Origin: Lachnospiraceae bacterium
GTDB taxonomy: Bacteria; Bacillota_A; Clostridia; Lachnospirales; Lachnospiraceae
NCBI GenBank assembly: GCA_017958935.1
Contig: JAGDBR010000012.1
Coordinates: 1-16,258 of the forward strand
DNA: 16,258 bases
Reading direction: 5' to 3'
The notes below the pieces were generated by a model. The model had not been told where the DNA came from and made no database searches. It saw only the letters and a list, made by a program, of their open reading frames with translations. Within the stretch, counting starts at the first letter, position 1, and every line of letters begins with the position of its first letter. The position numbers were made by a program, and so were the translations under genes. This document shows positions 1 to 7,886 of this stretch, piece by piece.

Positions 1-426
1 GGAGATGTAGACGGCGCCCGGGAAGACCATGTGCTCGTGGTTCCCGTCATTGTAGAAGGCTTCGGCGAGCGCTTCCAGCTCGTCCGCGCGCATCTTTCCT
101 TCATGCGCCGGCAGCGTCAGGACCTTGTGGCCCGTGTGCTCGACGGCTCCGGCTTCATGCACCGCGATGTGCCCGCTCTCGGCCGCGACGACGCCCTCGT
201 AAGGCTTGAGCACCGAAGAGAGGACGACCGCGTTCGTCTGCGTGCCGCCGGAGAGGAAGACGACGCTGCCGTTTTCAAGTTCGCAGGCGTCCAGGATCTT
301 CCGGGCGGCGCGCTTCGTGAATTCGTCTTCGCCGTAGCCCGTCGCCGGGATGCGGTTCGTGTCCATGAGCGCCTGAAGGACGCGCGGATGCGCGCCGGTA
401 TTGTAATCGCTTTCAAATGAGATCAT
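1..426 (-). CDS. Threonine aldolase / beta-eliminating lyase family protein (N-terminal part, runs off the window)
   Basis: The first 142 codons are present; the rest lies beyond position 1. The start ATG is at 426-424, behind an AAAGGA ribosome binding site about 7 nt upstream. The sequence opens with SFESDYNTGAHPRVLQAL and continues with the substrate/PLP-pocket stretch TGYGEDEFT (29-37), FLSGGTQTN (58-65), and AESGHIAVHEAG (82-93), whose first His (about 86) matches the PLP-stacking His of L-threonine aldolases. The family cleaves L-threonine or L-allo-threonine to glycine and acetaldehyde in the cytosol. The Schiff-base lysine lies in the missing half, so activity cannot be judged. Beta-elimination or tryptophanase-like relatives are the alternative. 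The gene is transcribed divergently from the LamG-domain gene and has its own promoter (495-523). Confidence 0.8.
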   Translation of the reverse strand, partial: MISFESDYNTGAHPRVLQALMDTNRIPATGYGEDEFTKRAARKILDACELENGSVVFLSGGTQTNAVVLSSVLKPYEGVVAAESGHIAVHEAGAVEHTGHKVLTLPAHEGKMRADELEALAEAFYNDGNHEHMVFPGAVYIS

Positions 427-494
427 AGGCTGTCCTTTCGTGCCGGGCGTGCGCCGAAGGCCCGTTGTCCCGTCCTGCCCGGCTTCCGTCTCCG

Positions 495-523
495 ATTATA
501 CACCGAAATCCGTCCGCTGCCAA
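495..523 (-). promoter_or_regulatory. Sigma-A promoter of the threonine aldolase-like gene
   Basis: On the minus strand, TTGGCA (523-518) and a perfect TATAAT (500-495) are separated by 17 bp, about 70 bp before the start codon at 426. A 6-bp inverted repeat, GCTGCC-AATG-GGCAGC (516-531), overlaps the -35 box and could be an operator. Confidence 0.65.
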
Positions 524-592
524 TGGGCAGCCGAAAATCGTCTTCCGGCGGCCGCAAAACGGCGCCGCACACGTGTTCCGCGCGCCTTCGCA

Positions 593-621
593 TTGAAAAA
601 CCGCCCGCCCTGTGCTACAGT
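593..621 (+). promoter_or_regulatory. Promoter of the LamG/CARDB protein gene
   Basis: TTGAAA (593-598) and TACAGT (616-621) are separated by 17 bp. A TGC directly before the second box gives an extended -10. The predicted start point is near 628, leaving a 5' UTR of about 40 nt before the ATG at 667. Confidence 0.55.
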
Positions 622-666
622 TATTCTGAATGGACTACAATACTTCCCGTTGAAAGGAGTCAGGAC

Positions 667-3600
667 ATGATCAAAGGTTATGAGCGGCAGGAAGGGCTTC
701 TGTTCTACATGTCGGGCGATGCCGGCCTGACGGCCGAGTTCGCGAAGGGGCAGGCGGCCCCGAACTTCGCCTTCAAGGCCGAACCGGTCCCGGAGGGCGG
801 CGCGGACGGCGGCTACGTGCGCTGCGACGATTTCGAGGCGTATTCGTATCTGGCGCCCGGGAACATGTACGCGTCGCGCGGCACGCTGTCGTTTTTCTGG
901 CGGAGCCGGTATCCGGTCGGTCCGACCGAATTCCCGCTGTTCCGCGCAGGCTACGTGGATCATACGAGCTGGGATGCCTGCTTCCTGCGCATCGATTATA
1001 ACGGGCACGGACTCGACGCGTTCGTGACCGATCTGAACCTGTCCCGCGCCCGGGTCTCCGTGACACTGGATCCGTTCCCGGCGCCGGACGAATGGATGCA
1101 CGTCGCGTTCTCCTGGGACGAGAACTTCGGCGTGAAGCTGTACGTGAACGGCGAGAAGAAGGCCGAGCTGTTCCGCCCGGGCATGTACGCGGCGGGGCTC
1201 GACCAGTTCGGGCCGCACGCCCGCGCGGTCTCGCACTGGAACGTATCCAGCATGTACAACTTCATCCGCGGCGGCGACATCGACGAGATCGCGGTCTTCG
1301 ACCGCATGCTTTCGGACGGGAACGTGTCGGCCCTGGCAAGACTGCAGATGCCGGGCGCCGTCCCCGCGCTGAACGTGACGCTGAACGACCCGCTGTACCG
1401 GAACCAGTGGTTCCTGCGCTGCGGCTTCAACCGCGACGACCGTCCGCGCGCGATGAAAGAGCGCATGGTCGTCCGCAAGGTCGGGATCGCCGACGCTTAC
1501 GATCTGAAGCGCTGGTACTGGAAGGCCTGCGACGGCATCCGCGAGACGACCTGGCCGGGCACCTTCAACCGCTCGCGCCTGACAGGCCGGAACGACTATT
1601 ACCAGCTGCCCGACTGGGACTGCTATTCGGGCTCCGGAAAAACGGTCACGTTCACGATCCCGGAGCATGAGAAGTTCAATCACATCGAGATCGCGGGCAG
1701 CGCCTACGGACAGGCAGTACGCGTGGAGGTCGGGCAGGAGGGTGCGCTGCTGTTCAACCGGCCGCAGCACCAGGAACGGACGTTCCATGACACAGAGGAT
1801 ATGGAAGGCGGCGCCGTCCGCTTCACGAACACGGAGATCGAGGAGCCGATCGGCGACTTTTCGGTCTTTTACGTGCACGAAGGAAGCGCGCCGGCGGATG
1901 CCGTGAAGAAGCCTTACCGCCTGATCGCCGGGCACCGCGAGAACGCGCCGGCGGAGCGGGAGCTCTACGAATACATCACCGGCCGCTATGCGCCGTACGA
2001 GCGGAACGTTTATACCGGCGTCCCGGCGGACGGCGGGCTGAACGGAACGTTCCGGCTGCTGTCGGAGGACCCGTTCTGCGGCTATCCGCAGTACAATGTG
2101 ATCCTGCCGTACGAAGAGGACGGAACGCTCGGGCTCGACGGCATCGAGATCACGTTCCCGAAGGGGCTTTCGGGCCGGCTGTCGGTGCAGGTCCGCGACC
2201 CGCTCGTCTATTACCGGAACCTGCTCCATTACACGCTCGAACTGGAGGGGCTGACCGGCTCGACGGTCTTCTTCGACACGCGCGACCGGATCCTGCCTGA
2301 AGGGAAATGCCTGTACCTCGTCATCTGCGCGGAGGAAAGGATCCCGCTCGGGAAGTTTTCCGTCAGCGCAGTCTATAAGCGTGCGGAAAAATGCGTCAAA
2401 GAACACTGCGAGGACCGCTTCCTCGAAGTGCGGGACGTCTACGGGCACATCACGGAGGAGAGCCCGCGCACGACGAAGCTCCGGCTACGGAAGCGTTATG
2501 ACGACGACCTGAACGATCTTTTGCGCGTCAAGCCGGACCATGAGCTCGGCCTGCTGTACAAATACGCCGCGATGTCGCGGTATTTCACGATCAACGAACA
2601 GACCGGAGAGATGGTCTTCGTCGGATCGAACAACCGGAAGAACGGCGGAGAGGACGACACGACGCCGAAGGAGGCGCCGGTCTTCGCGCCGCCCGTTATG
2701 CTGCCGGAAGCGCCGGAGGGCACGCCTTCATGGGCGTTCGAGCAGATCGAATTCCTGAAGCGCTACAAGCGCCTGATCAATTTCTACGTCGACAAGCGGC
2801 AGATCGGGAATGGCGAGTTCGGCGGCGGACTTTCCGACGACGGCGATTTCACGGCTTCCTGGGTGCCGCTGATCCAGATGGACAGCGACGCGAAGAAGAT
2901 GCTGAAGTCCCTGGTCGCCTGCACGGACGCGTTCTATGAGCAGGGGATGTTCACGAACGGACTCTGCACGATCCAGGCGGACGAATTGCATTCGTCGGAA
3001 GAAGGCCTGATCAGCGTCGGGCAGGTCCTGTCGGCCGCGCCCTGGAATCCCCAGTATCTGGAGCATGTGATGGAGACGGCGCGGGCGATCCCGTGGCTTT
3101 CCGGCGTGAACAAGGCCGGCCACCGGCACATCCGCTCGAGCTATTACTCCGGCACGAAGATGGCGCAGGAAATGCCCTGGGGCATGACGCGCCCGAACTC
3201 GTTCATCGCGATCAGCCCGGTCTGGCTGCTGACGCGCTATAACGGCAGCCCGCTCGCGAAGAAGTGGATGCTGGAACTCGCGGACGGCATGATGGCGCAT
3301 TATCATGACGGGAAGCTGCACGGGACGGTCTGCTACGAGACCGACGAGGAGCTGGACCTGCCGGGCGGCAGCCACGGCAATGCGATCCATACACTGCTGT
3401 ACGCGGCTTACCGGCAGACCGGGAACGAAGGATACCTGAAGGCGATCGGCGACTTCGGTTTCACGCCGGCACGCGTTTCGGGCGTGCTCGACAAGGAGAC
3501 CGTCGCCCGCAAGTACCGGAACAACAACCTCGTCGAAGCGGTGCGCGAGTACTACAATACGCTCGGTTCGCCGTGGATCGACCGCGTCTATTTCGAAGTC

Positions 3601-4305
3601 TACGACATCCAGTACGACCGCCTCGGCGGCGCAGGACACATGCGCTTCCGCGCGGCTTACCCGCGGAATGGCTTCTCCTGGACCTTCGATCACGAGGGCG
3701 ACGATGAGAAATTGGCCATCCTGACGCCCTGGCAGGCCGAGGACCGCCTGAAGCTGCTCGTCTGGAACGACGCGGATGCGCCGGTCCGGGCGGCCCTGAC
3801 AGGCGCAGAGATCCTGCCCGGCACCTGGAAGATCACGTCCGGCATCGACACGGACGGGGACGACCTGGCCGACAGCGGCGTGACCGAAGAGACCGTTCAC
3901 TGGGAACCGTACGCGGACGTCCGCGTGTGCTTCGCGCCGAAAGCGGTGACGGTCGTGGAGCTTTCCCTCACCGAAGCAAGCGGCGATCATCCGCGCGACC
4001 GGTACGACCTGGGCATCAGCGAACAGGACGTGAAGGAATACGCGCACGGCTTCAAGGTGACGGTGCACTCGCTCGGCGCACTCGACACGCCGGAAGCGAA
4101 GATCGTGCTGAAGAGCCCCGAAGGCAGGATCCTCGACGAAGCCGTGATCCCGCCGCTGGAAGCGCCGGCGGATCTGCATCCGCGCACCTGGGAGGTCTCG
4201 CTCCATCTGTGGAACGTGAAGAACCGCAAGGGCTGCACGATCGAGATCGATCCGGAGAACGCGCTGCACGAAACGACGCGGAAGAACAATACCGTGACGC
4301 TGTAA
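667..4305 (+). CDS. Large cytosolic LamG-like / helical toroid / CARDB-like protein, probable carbohydrate-active enzyme
   Basis: 1212 residues. The ATG at 667 is chosen because GAAAGGAG (651-658) precedes it; an in-frame ATG at 523 would lie upstream of the promoter. Residues about 45-225 read as a concanavalin/LamG fold: RGTLSFFWRS, EWMHVAFSWD, VKLYVNGEK, and DIDEIAVFDRMLS at the end. Residues about 235-450 look like a beta-rich module. Residues about 690-960 are helical with NGEFGGGLSDDGDF and a Trp/Tyr-rich core, resembling the six-hairpin toroid of glycoside hydrolases and lyases. The last 100 residues resemble CARDB and end near ALHETTRKNNTVTL. There is no signal peptide or membrane segment, which is odd for this domain mix. 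A role in pectin breakdown is inferred from the GH105, SGNH and GH4 genes downstream. No specific CAZy family is recognised. Monocistronic, closed by the terminator at 4353. Confidence 0.75.
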   Translation: MIKGYERQEGLLFYMSGDAGLTAEFAKGQAAPNFAFKAEPVPEGGADGGYVRCDDFEAYSYLAPGNMYASRGTLSFFWRSRYPVGPTEFPLFRAGYVDHTSWDACFLRIDYNGHGLDAFVTDLNLSRARVSVTLDPFPAPDEWMHVAFSWDENFGVKLYVNGEKKAELFRPGMYAAGLDQFGPHARAVSHWNVSSMYNFIRGGDIDEIAVFDRMLSDGNVSALARLQMPGAVPALNVTLNDPLYRNQWFLRCGFNRDDRPRAMKERMVVRKVGIADAYDLKRWYWKACDGIRETTWPGTFNRSRLTGRNDYYQLPDWDCYSGSGKTVTFTIPEHEKFNHIEIAGSAYGQAVRVEVGQEGALLFNRPQHQERTFHDTEDMEGGAVRFTNTEIEEPIGDFSVFYVHEGSAPADAVKKPYRLIAGHRENAPAERELYEYITGRYAPYERNVYTGVPADGGLNGTFRLLSEDPFCGYPQYNVILPYEEDGTLGLDGIEITFPKGLSGRLSVQVRDPLVYYRNLLHYTLELEGLTGSTVFFDTRDRILPEGKCLYLVICAEERIPLGKFSVSAVYKRAEKCVKEHCEDRFLEVRDVYGHITEESPRTTKLRLRKRYDDDLNDLLRVKPDHELGLLYKYAAMSRYFTINEQTGEMVFVGSNNRKNGGEDDTTPKEAPVFAPPVMLPEAPEGTPSWAFEQIEFLKRYKRLINFYVDKRQIGNGEFGGGLSDDGDFTASWVPLIQMDSDAKKMLKSLVACTDAFYEQGMFTNGLCTIQADELHSSEEGLISVGQVLSAAPWNPQYLEHVMETARAIPWLSGVNKAGHRHIRSSYYSGTKMAQEMPWGMTRPNSFIAISPVWLLTRYNGSPLAKKWMLELADGMMAHYHDGKLHGTVCYETDEELDLPGGSHGNAIHTLLYAAYRQTGNEGYLKAIGDFGFTPARVSGVLDKETVARKYRNNNLVEAVREYYNTLGSPWIDRVYFEVYDIQYDRLGGAGHMRFRAAYPRNGFSWTFDHEGDDEKLAILTPWQAEDRLKLLVWNDADAPVRAALTGAEILPGTWKITSGIDTDGDDLADSGVTEETVHWEPYADVRVCFAPKAVTVVELSLTEASGDHPRDRYDLGISEQDVKEYAHGFKVTVHSLGALDTPEAKIVLKSPEGRILDEAVIPPLEAPADLHPRTWEVSLHLWNVKNRKGCTIEIDPENALHETTRKNNTVTL

Positions 4306-4352
4306 CGGATGCGCGAATAAGCACGTCATGCCGCAGACAGTCGGATAAAACG

Positions 4353-4382
4353 AAAGAGCCGGTCGGCTGACCGGCTCTTTTT
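4353..4382 (+). terminator. Rho-independent terminator, probably bidirectional
   Basis: AAAGAGCCGGTC and GACCGGCTCTTT pair around a GGCT loop, followed by T residues. The A-run on the other side lets it also stop the convergent operon ending at 4433. Confidence 0.85.
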
Positions 4383-4432
4383 CATGCGCTTTTTAATCGG
4401 GGCATACGTTGTTTTGCATCTGAACAGTGTTT

Positions 4433-5197
4433 TCACGGAAGGACCGTGAGTTCCCCCGTGACCTCGGCATCGCCGGTCCAGACGTGCAGGACGGTCGTCT
4501 CGCCAAGATACGTGTAATATACGCGGTAACGAAGCCGCGCTTTTGCGGTGAGGGTCTCCGGCACGTTATCGTCATTGTTTCCTGCAAAATGGAAAGCGGA
4601 ACTGACCCAGCAGCCGCCGGGTGCATCGGCTTTCTTTTCCAGGCCGTCTCCCCAGTTTCCGTCCTTGCTGCCGCAGAAGGTCACTGAGGTGAGCGACCGG
4701 CCGGTCAGGATACTCGTCCTGGAGATCTCGAGCGGACTTCCGGTGATGCTGCCGCCGGGAACAGCGTTGCTGTAAGACCAGTACGGGTCGACACGGAGGT
4801 CGACGTAATAGACCTGCGGAAGAAGACGGACGTCTTCGCTCGAAAGCTCGGCCGCGAAGGCATCCGGATAAGCACGGAGCGCGCTTCCCGGCGCATTGAA
4901 GCCGCATACGCTGCGAAGGTATTCTTCAAAGGCTTCATGATATGAATTGATGCAGGCATAGACTACGGTATCGTTTCCGTTTCGCAGTTCGTTGGCGTGA
5001 TGCAAAGAGACCGAGACCGTTTCATAGCCGGACTCCGTCAGTGTCGTTTCAGCCTGCAGACGGATCGCAGCGTCTATGCCGGTTTTCGTTTCTTGTGCCG
5101 CCCTTACGGTCCTGCCGCTGCCGGAACAGACCGTGAAGCACAGGAAAACGGGCAGCAGCACAGCGACAGGAAACAGTCGGTATTTCGGTTTTCTCAT
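4433..5197 (-). CDS. Exported protein of unknown function
   Basis: 254 residues. The start at 5197 is supported by GGAGGA (about 5205-5210). The N-terminus has Arg/Lys (MRKPKYR), a hydrophobic core (VAVLLPVFLCFTVC) and a likely signal peptidase I site after VRAA near residue 34. The Cys at 24 is preceded by FTV, a poor lipobox, so lipoprotein status is unlikely. The mature part has no family I recognise. It has paired cysteines (82 and 92; later FCGSKDG and GGCWVSS) and C-terminal beta-strand-like repeats, so it may be a disulfide-stabilised secreted beta domain. It is third in the operon after the regulator gene, with a 24-nt gap, so it is probably made together with the six-helix membrane protein. 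Function unknown. Confidence 0.7.
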   Translation of the reverse strand: MRKPKYRLFPVAVLLPVFLCFTVCSGSGRTVRAAQETKTGIDAAIRLQAETTLTESGYETVSVSLHHANELRNGNDTVVYACINSYHEAFEEYLRSVCGFNAPGSALRAYPDAFAAELSSEDVRLLPQVYYVDLRVDPYWSYSNAVPGGSITGSPLEISRTSILTGRSLTSVTFCGSKDGNWGDGLEKKADAPGGCWVSSAFHFAGNNDDNVPETLTAKARLRYRVYYTYLGETTVLHVWTGDAEVTGELTVLP

Positions 5198-5221
5198 TTC
5201 CGTATCCTCCAGGAAAAGGGA

Positions 5222-5512
5222 TCAGTTTTCTTCTTGGATCGAGCGGGAAAGCAATGCGACGTATTCGGTCAACAGTTTCTTTCCCTCGCCCGTGATCCGA
5301 TACAAGGTGCGTCTTCTCTTTTCACCGCTGACGCGGACCGATTCGATGCAGCCGTATGTTTCAAGATTGTTCAGCTGGACGCTTAAGTTCCCGTCCGTGA
5401 CCTTCAGAATGTCCTTCAGCGCGCGAAAATCCTTCTCCCCGTTAAACAGCGCGGATAAAACAGCGATGCGAAGCGGCGCTTTCAAGGCTTCCGGAAGGGT
5501 ATCGAAGGTCAT
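5222..5512 (-). CDS. Winged-helix transcriptional regulator (MarR/ArsR-like, stand-alone)
   Basis: 96 residues, essentially one winged helix: APLRIAVLSAL (helix 1), DFRALKDILKVTDGNLSVQLNNLETYG (helix-turn-helix with recognition helix, about 28-54), KRRRTLYRITGEGKKLL (wing and last helix). This matches the compact winged-helix DNA-binding family often encoded beside an integral membrane protein. Its ATG overlaps the TGA of the upstream membrane protein gene (ATGA at 5512-5509), indicating translational coupling. The operon promoter contains a perfect inverted repeat at 6243-6265, so autorepression is the simplest model. No ligand-binding domain is present, so the signal may come through the membrane partner. 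Confidence 0.85.
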   Translation of the reverse strand: MTFDTLPEALKAPLRIAVLSALFNGEKDFRALKDILKVTDGNLSVQLNNLETYGCIESVRVSGEKRRRTLYRITGEGKKLLTEYVALLSRSIQEEN

Positions 5513-6216
5513 ACGGCGGCCTCTTCATTCTTTTTTCGGTTCAGAAAGAGCGCCAGGCTTCCGTATGCAATGACCGGATACAGGAAGTAGATCACGGATT
5601 TCGCGCCGGTGGCAAACGTGACGAAAGATGAAGAAAGCGTCTCCGGTCTCACACGGTCCATATATAAAACGATCCCGCCCGTCACGATCAGAAACAGGAA
5701 AGGAACGATGGTGAAAAAGACGGTGAAGCGCTTTAATGCCCGGCTGCCGGTAAAGATACCGAACAGGTACAGGATGAGGGCAGAACAGAGCGGCAGATAA
5801 ATACGGACCGATTCCGGAGAAACGGAAAGGACTGCCGTCGTGACCGGTGCCAGTGCGCCGAAAAAGAACAGCACGAAAACCAGGATGTCAATGATCCATT
5901 GACCGAAGCGGTTCTCCTCCGCTTTCAGTTTTTTTCTGAATACGATGACCAGGATCAGGACCGGGATCAGATACAGCAGGAATGAAAAGCACTCGATCAG
6001 GGAATTATGAAAATCGAAATCATAGACGGCATTAGTAAAGAAGAGCGACTGATAGGCGGCCTTCTTCAGAAAATACAGGATCAGGTTCATGAACAGCGTA
6101 TAGGCTGCCAGAAGCGCAAAGAACGGAACGAAGCGGCTGTAATCGAACTCGCTGTGTTCCATGACGGAGCGGATATAGGCAAGCTCTTCCGCAGGGCTTT
6201 TCTGACGTTTTTCCAT
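5509..6216 (-). CDS. Six-helix integral membrane protein, first gene of a regulator operon
   Basis: 235 residues. The start at 6216 follows GGAGGT (6227-6222). A short soluble N-terminus (SPAEELAYIRSVMEHSEFDYSR) precedes about six hydrophobic segments near 28-50, 72-94, 106-130, 137-156, 163-185 and 205-225. Many proteins of this size sit next to small winged-helix regulators and begin with the same ELAYIRSVME-like peptide; their function is unknown. The gene leads the operon and overlaps the regulator gene by ATGA. It may sense or transduce a membrane signal to the regulator, which is inference. No catalytic or transport motif is visible. Confidence 0.8.
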   Translation of the reverse strand: MEKRQKSPAEELAYIRSVMEHSEFDYSRFVPFFALLAAYTLFMNLILYFLKKAAYQSLFFTNAVYDFDFHNSLIECFSFLLYLIPVLILVIVFRKKLKAEENRFGQWIIDILVFVLFFFGALAPVTTAVLSVSPESVRIYLPLCSALILYLFGIFTGSRALKRFTVFFTIVPFLFLIVTGGIVLYMDRVRPETLSSSFVTFATGAKSVIYFLYPVIAYGSLALFLNRKKNEEAAV

Positions 6217-6242
6217 AGGACACCTCCGGGGTCAACTGGATT

Positions 6243-6265
6243 CTAACTTTATATTACAAAGTTAG
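6243..6265. promoter_or_regulatory. Candidate operator of the winged-helix regulator
   Basis: Perfect 8-bp arms CTAACTTT (6243-6250) and AAAGTTAG (6258-6265) flank 7 bp and overlap the operon's -10 box. Position and symmetry suit a dimeric winged-helix repressor. Assignment to the regulator at 5222-5512 is inferred from genetic linkage. Confidence 0.65.
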
Positions 6266-6279
6266 CAATGCGCTGTCAA
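6251..6279 (-). promoter_or_regulatory. Near-consensus promoter of the 6216-4433 operon
   Basis: On the minus strand, TTGACA (6279-6274), a 17-bp spacer and TATAAT-like TAATAT (6256-6251) are present. The operator repeat lies across the spacer and -10 box. Such strength fits a promoter that is normally held off by a repressor. Confidence 0.8.
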
Positions 6280-6320
6280 CCGTTCCGGTGCAGGATCCCT
6301 GCAAAAAACCGAAAAAAAAC

Positions 6321-6349
6321 TTTACAAGAAAAAAGCAGAGGAGTAGAAT
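6321..6349 (+). promoter_or_regulatory. Promoter of gdhA
   Basis: TTTACA (6321-6326), a 17-bp A-rich spacer and TAGAAT (6344-6349) are present. The predicted start is near 6356, giving a 5' UTR of about 38 nt. Confidence 0.65.
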
Positions 6350-6393
6350 TGACCCATAGTTTTTTTGTTTTTCAACACCGAAAGAGGAGATCT

Positions 6394-7743
6394 ATGATGA
6401 ACAAGTATGTGGAAAGCGTTATCGCAGGTGTGAAAGAAAAGTACAGCTATGAACCGGAATTCTGCCAGACCGTCGAGGAAGTCCTGTCTTCCTTAAGCCC
6501 GGTCATCGACGCCCATCCGGAATATGAGGCGGCGGATCTTCTGAACCGCATGACCGTTCCGGAGCGGATGTTCACGTTCCGCGTCGTCTGGGAAGACGAT
6601 GAGCACAAATGGCACACGAATACCGGCTACAGATGCCAGATGAACGGCGCGATCGGCCCGTACAAGGGCGGCCTGCGGTTCCGTTCCAACGTATATCCGG
6701 GAATGCTGAAATTCCTGGCGTTCGAGCAGACCTTCAAGAACAGCCTGACCGGCCTTCCGATCGGCGGCGGCAAGGGCGGCTCGGACTTTGATCCGGCCGG
6801 TAAGTCCGACGCGGAGATCATGCGCTTCTGCCAGTCCTTCATGCAGGCGATGTACCGCTACATCGGACCGGACGTGGACGTTCCGGCCGGCGACATGGGC
6901 GTCGGCGCGCGTGAGATCGGCTTCCTGTACGGCGAGTACAGAAGAGTCAAGGGCGTGTTCGAGAACGGCGTGCTGACAGGCAAGGGCCTGAACTACGGCG
7001 GTTCCCTGATCCGTCCGGAAGCGACCGGCTACGGCGCGATCTACTATCTGCAGAACGTGCTGAAGGATGCTGGCGAGACGCTCGAAGGCAAGACGATCGT
7101 TTCCTCCGGCTACGGCAACGTGACCTGGGGCATCTGCAAGAAAGCGACGGAGCTCGGTGCGAAGGTCGTCACGATCTCCGGTCACCAGGGCTATGTCTAC
7201 GATCCGGAAGGCGTCTGCACCGGAGAGAAGATCAACTACCTGCTGGAAATGCGCGCAAGCAAGAACGGCAGCATCGAGGATTACGCGAAGAAGTTCGGCT
7301 GCGAATTCTTCCCGGGCCAGAAGCCGTGGGGCGTGAAGGGCGACATCTACATGCCGGGCGCGACGCAGAACGAAGTCGACATGGAAGAAGCGAAGAAGAT
7401 CGTCGCTTCCGGTTCGAAGTACTACATCGAAGTCTCGAACATGCCGACCTATAACGACGCGCTGAAGTACCTCATGGACAGCGGCCTCATCGTCGCGCCG
7501 TCGAAGGCGGCCAACGCAGGCGGCGTCGCGGTCAGCGCGCTGGAAATGAGCCAGAACTCCGAACGGCTGAGCTGGACGTCGGCGGAAGTCGACGAGAAGC
7601 TGAAGGGCATCATGGAGCACATCTACACGGTCTCCAAGGATGCGGCCGCCCGCTACGGTTTCGGCTACAACCTCGTCGCCGGCGCGAACATCGCACGCTT
7701 CGAGAAGGTGGCTTCGGCCATGATGGATCAGGGCGTGTTCTAA
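6394..7743 (+). CDS. gdhA: Glutamate dehydrogenase
   Basis: 449 residues, the usual length for hexameric bacterial GDH. It interconverts glutamate with 2-oxoglutarate and ammonium in the cytosol. GAGGAG (6384-6389) is 4 nt before ATG 6394 and 7 nt before ATG 6397, so either Met may be used. The Glu_dehyd N-terminal domain shows IGPYKGGLRF, GGGKGGSDFDP (catalytic Lys about 127) and PAGDMGVG (catalytic Asp about 167). The Rossmann half has SSGYGNVTWG and NAGGVAVSALEMSQN. Many stretches, such as EEVLSSL, DAHPEYE, YYIEV-NMPT and NSERLSWT, recall the NAD-dependent Clostridium symbiosum enzyme. The SG after the second beta strand, where NADP enzymes often carry SD, favours NAD; cofactor choice remains inferred. 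It is monocistronic. Confidence 0.96.
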   Translation: MMNKYVESVIAGVKEKYSYEPEFCQTVEEVLSSLSPVIDAHPEYEAADLLNRMTVPERMFTFRVVWEDDEHKWHTNTGYRCQMNGAIGPYKGGLRFRSNVYPGMLKFLAFEQTFKNSLTGLPIGGGKGGSDFDPAGKSDAEIMRFCQSFMQAMYRYIGPDVDVPAGDMGVGAREIGFLYGEYRRVKGVFENGVLTGKGLNYGGSLIRPEATGYGAIYYLQNVLKDAGETLEGKTIVSSGYGNVTWGICKKATELGAKVVTISGHQGYVYDPEGVCTGEKINYLLEMRASKNGSIEDYAKKFGCEFFPGQKPWGVKGDIYMPGATQNEVDMEEAKKIVASGSKYYIEVSNMPTYNDALKYLMDSGLIVAPSKAANAGGVAVSALEMSQNSERLSWTSAEVDEKLKGIMEHIYTVSKDAAARYGFGYNLVAGANIARFEKVASAMMDQGVF

Positions 7744-7776
7744 GGCCCGCTCCGGACAGAAACAACAGAAAGAAAG

Positions 7777-7805
7777 CGCGCCGGGTGCTCCCCGGCGCGT
7801 TTTTT
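7777..7805 (+). terminator. gdhA terminator
   Basis: CGCGCCGGG (7777-7785) pairs with CCCGGCGCG (7791-7799) around a 5-nt loop and is followed by six T residues. Confidence 0.9.
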
Positions 7806-7858
7806 ATGCCCAAGTGTTCCCCGGCGCCTATTTTGCCCGGACATTCCCCGGTGCGCCT
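7785..7858 (+). repeat. Degenerate tandem repeat of the terminator's 3' arm
   Basis: Three related units contain TCCCCGG(C/T)GC. The first two continue into a T-rich run and TGCCC. They begin near 7785, 7814 and 7841, with spacings of 29 and 27 bp. The first unit includes the descending arm of the gdhA terminator; the others are diverged copies lacking the matching arm. Confidence 0.5.
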
Positions 7859-7886
7859 TTCCTTTCTTGTTTCCCTTGTGTCCCGC

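Noticed and set aside
523..666. Upstream in-frame ATG extending the LamG protein by 48 residues
   Set aside because: The extension spans the promoter boxes, has no ribosome binding site and has an Arg/Ser-rich composition unlike the protein. The ATG at 667 has GAAAGGAG ahead of it.
496..2448. Long open frame on the minus strand opposite the LamG gene (650 codons)
   Set aside because: It is a GC-rich shadow: Arg/Ala/Val/Asp-rich composition with no family resemblance, running across the promoter region and antisense to a clear gene with a ribosome binding site.
2728..4329. Minus-strand open frame opposite the second half of the LamG gene (533 codons)
   Set aside because: Same low-complexity RDRV-type composition as other antisense shadows. 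No ribosome binding site or recognisable domain.
6268..6393. Upstream extension of gdhA by 42 residues
   Set aside because: It includes the gdhA promoter boxes. The family N-terminus fits the Met at 6394 or 6397.
7806..7886. Possible CRISPR-like repeats after gdhA
   Set aside because: Only three degenerate units at 27-29 bp with no spacer-repeat alternation and no cas genes. Explained better as slippage copies of the terminator arm.
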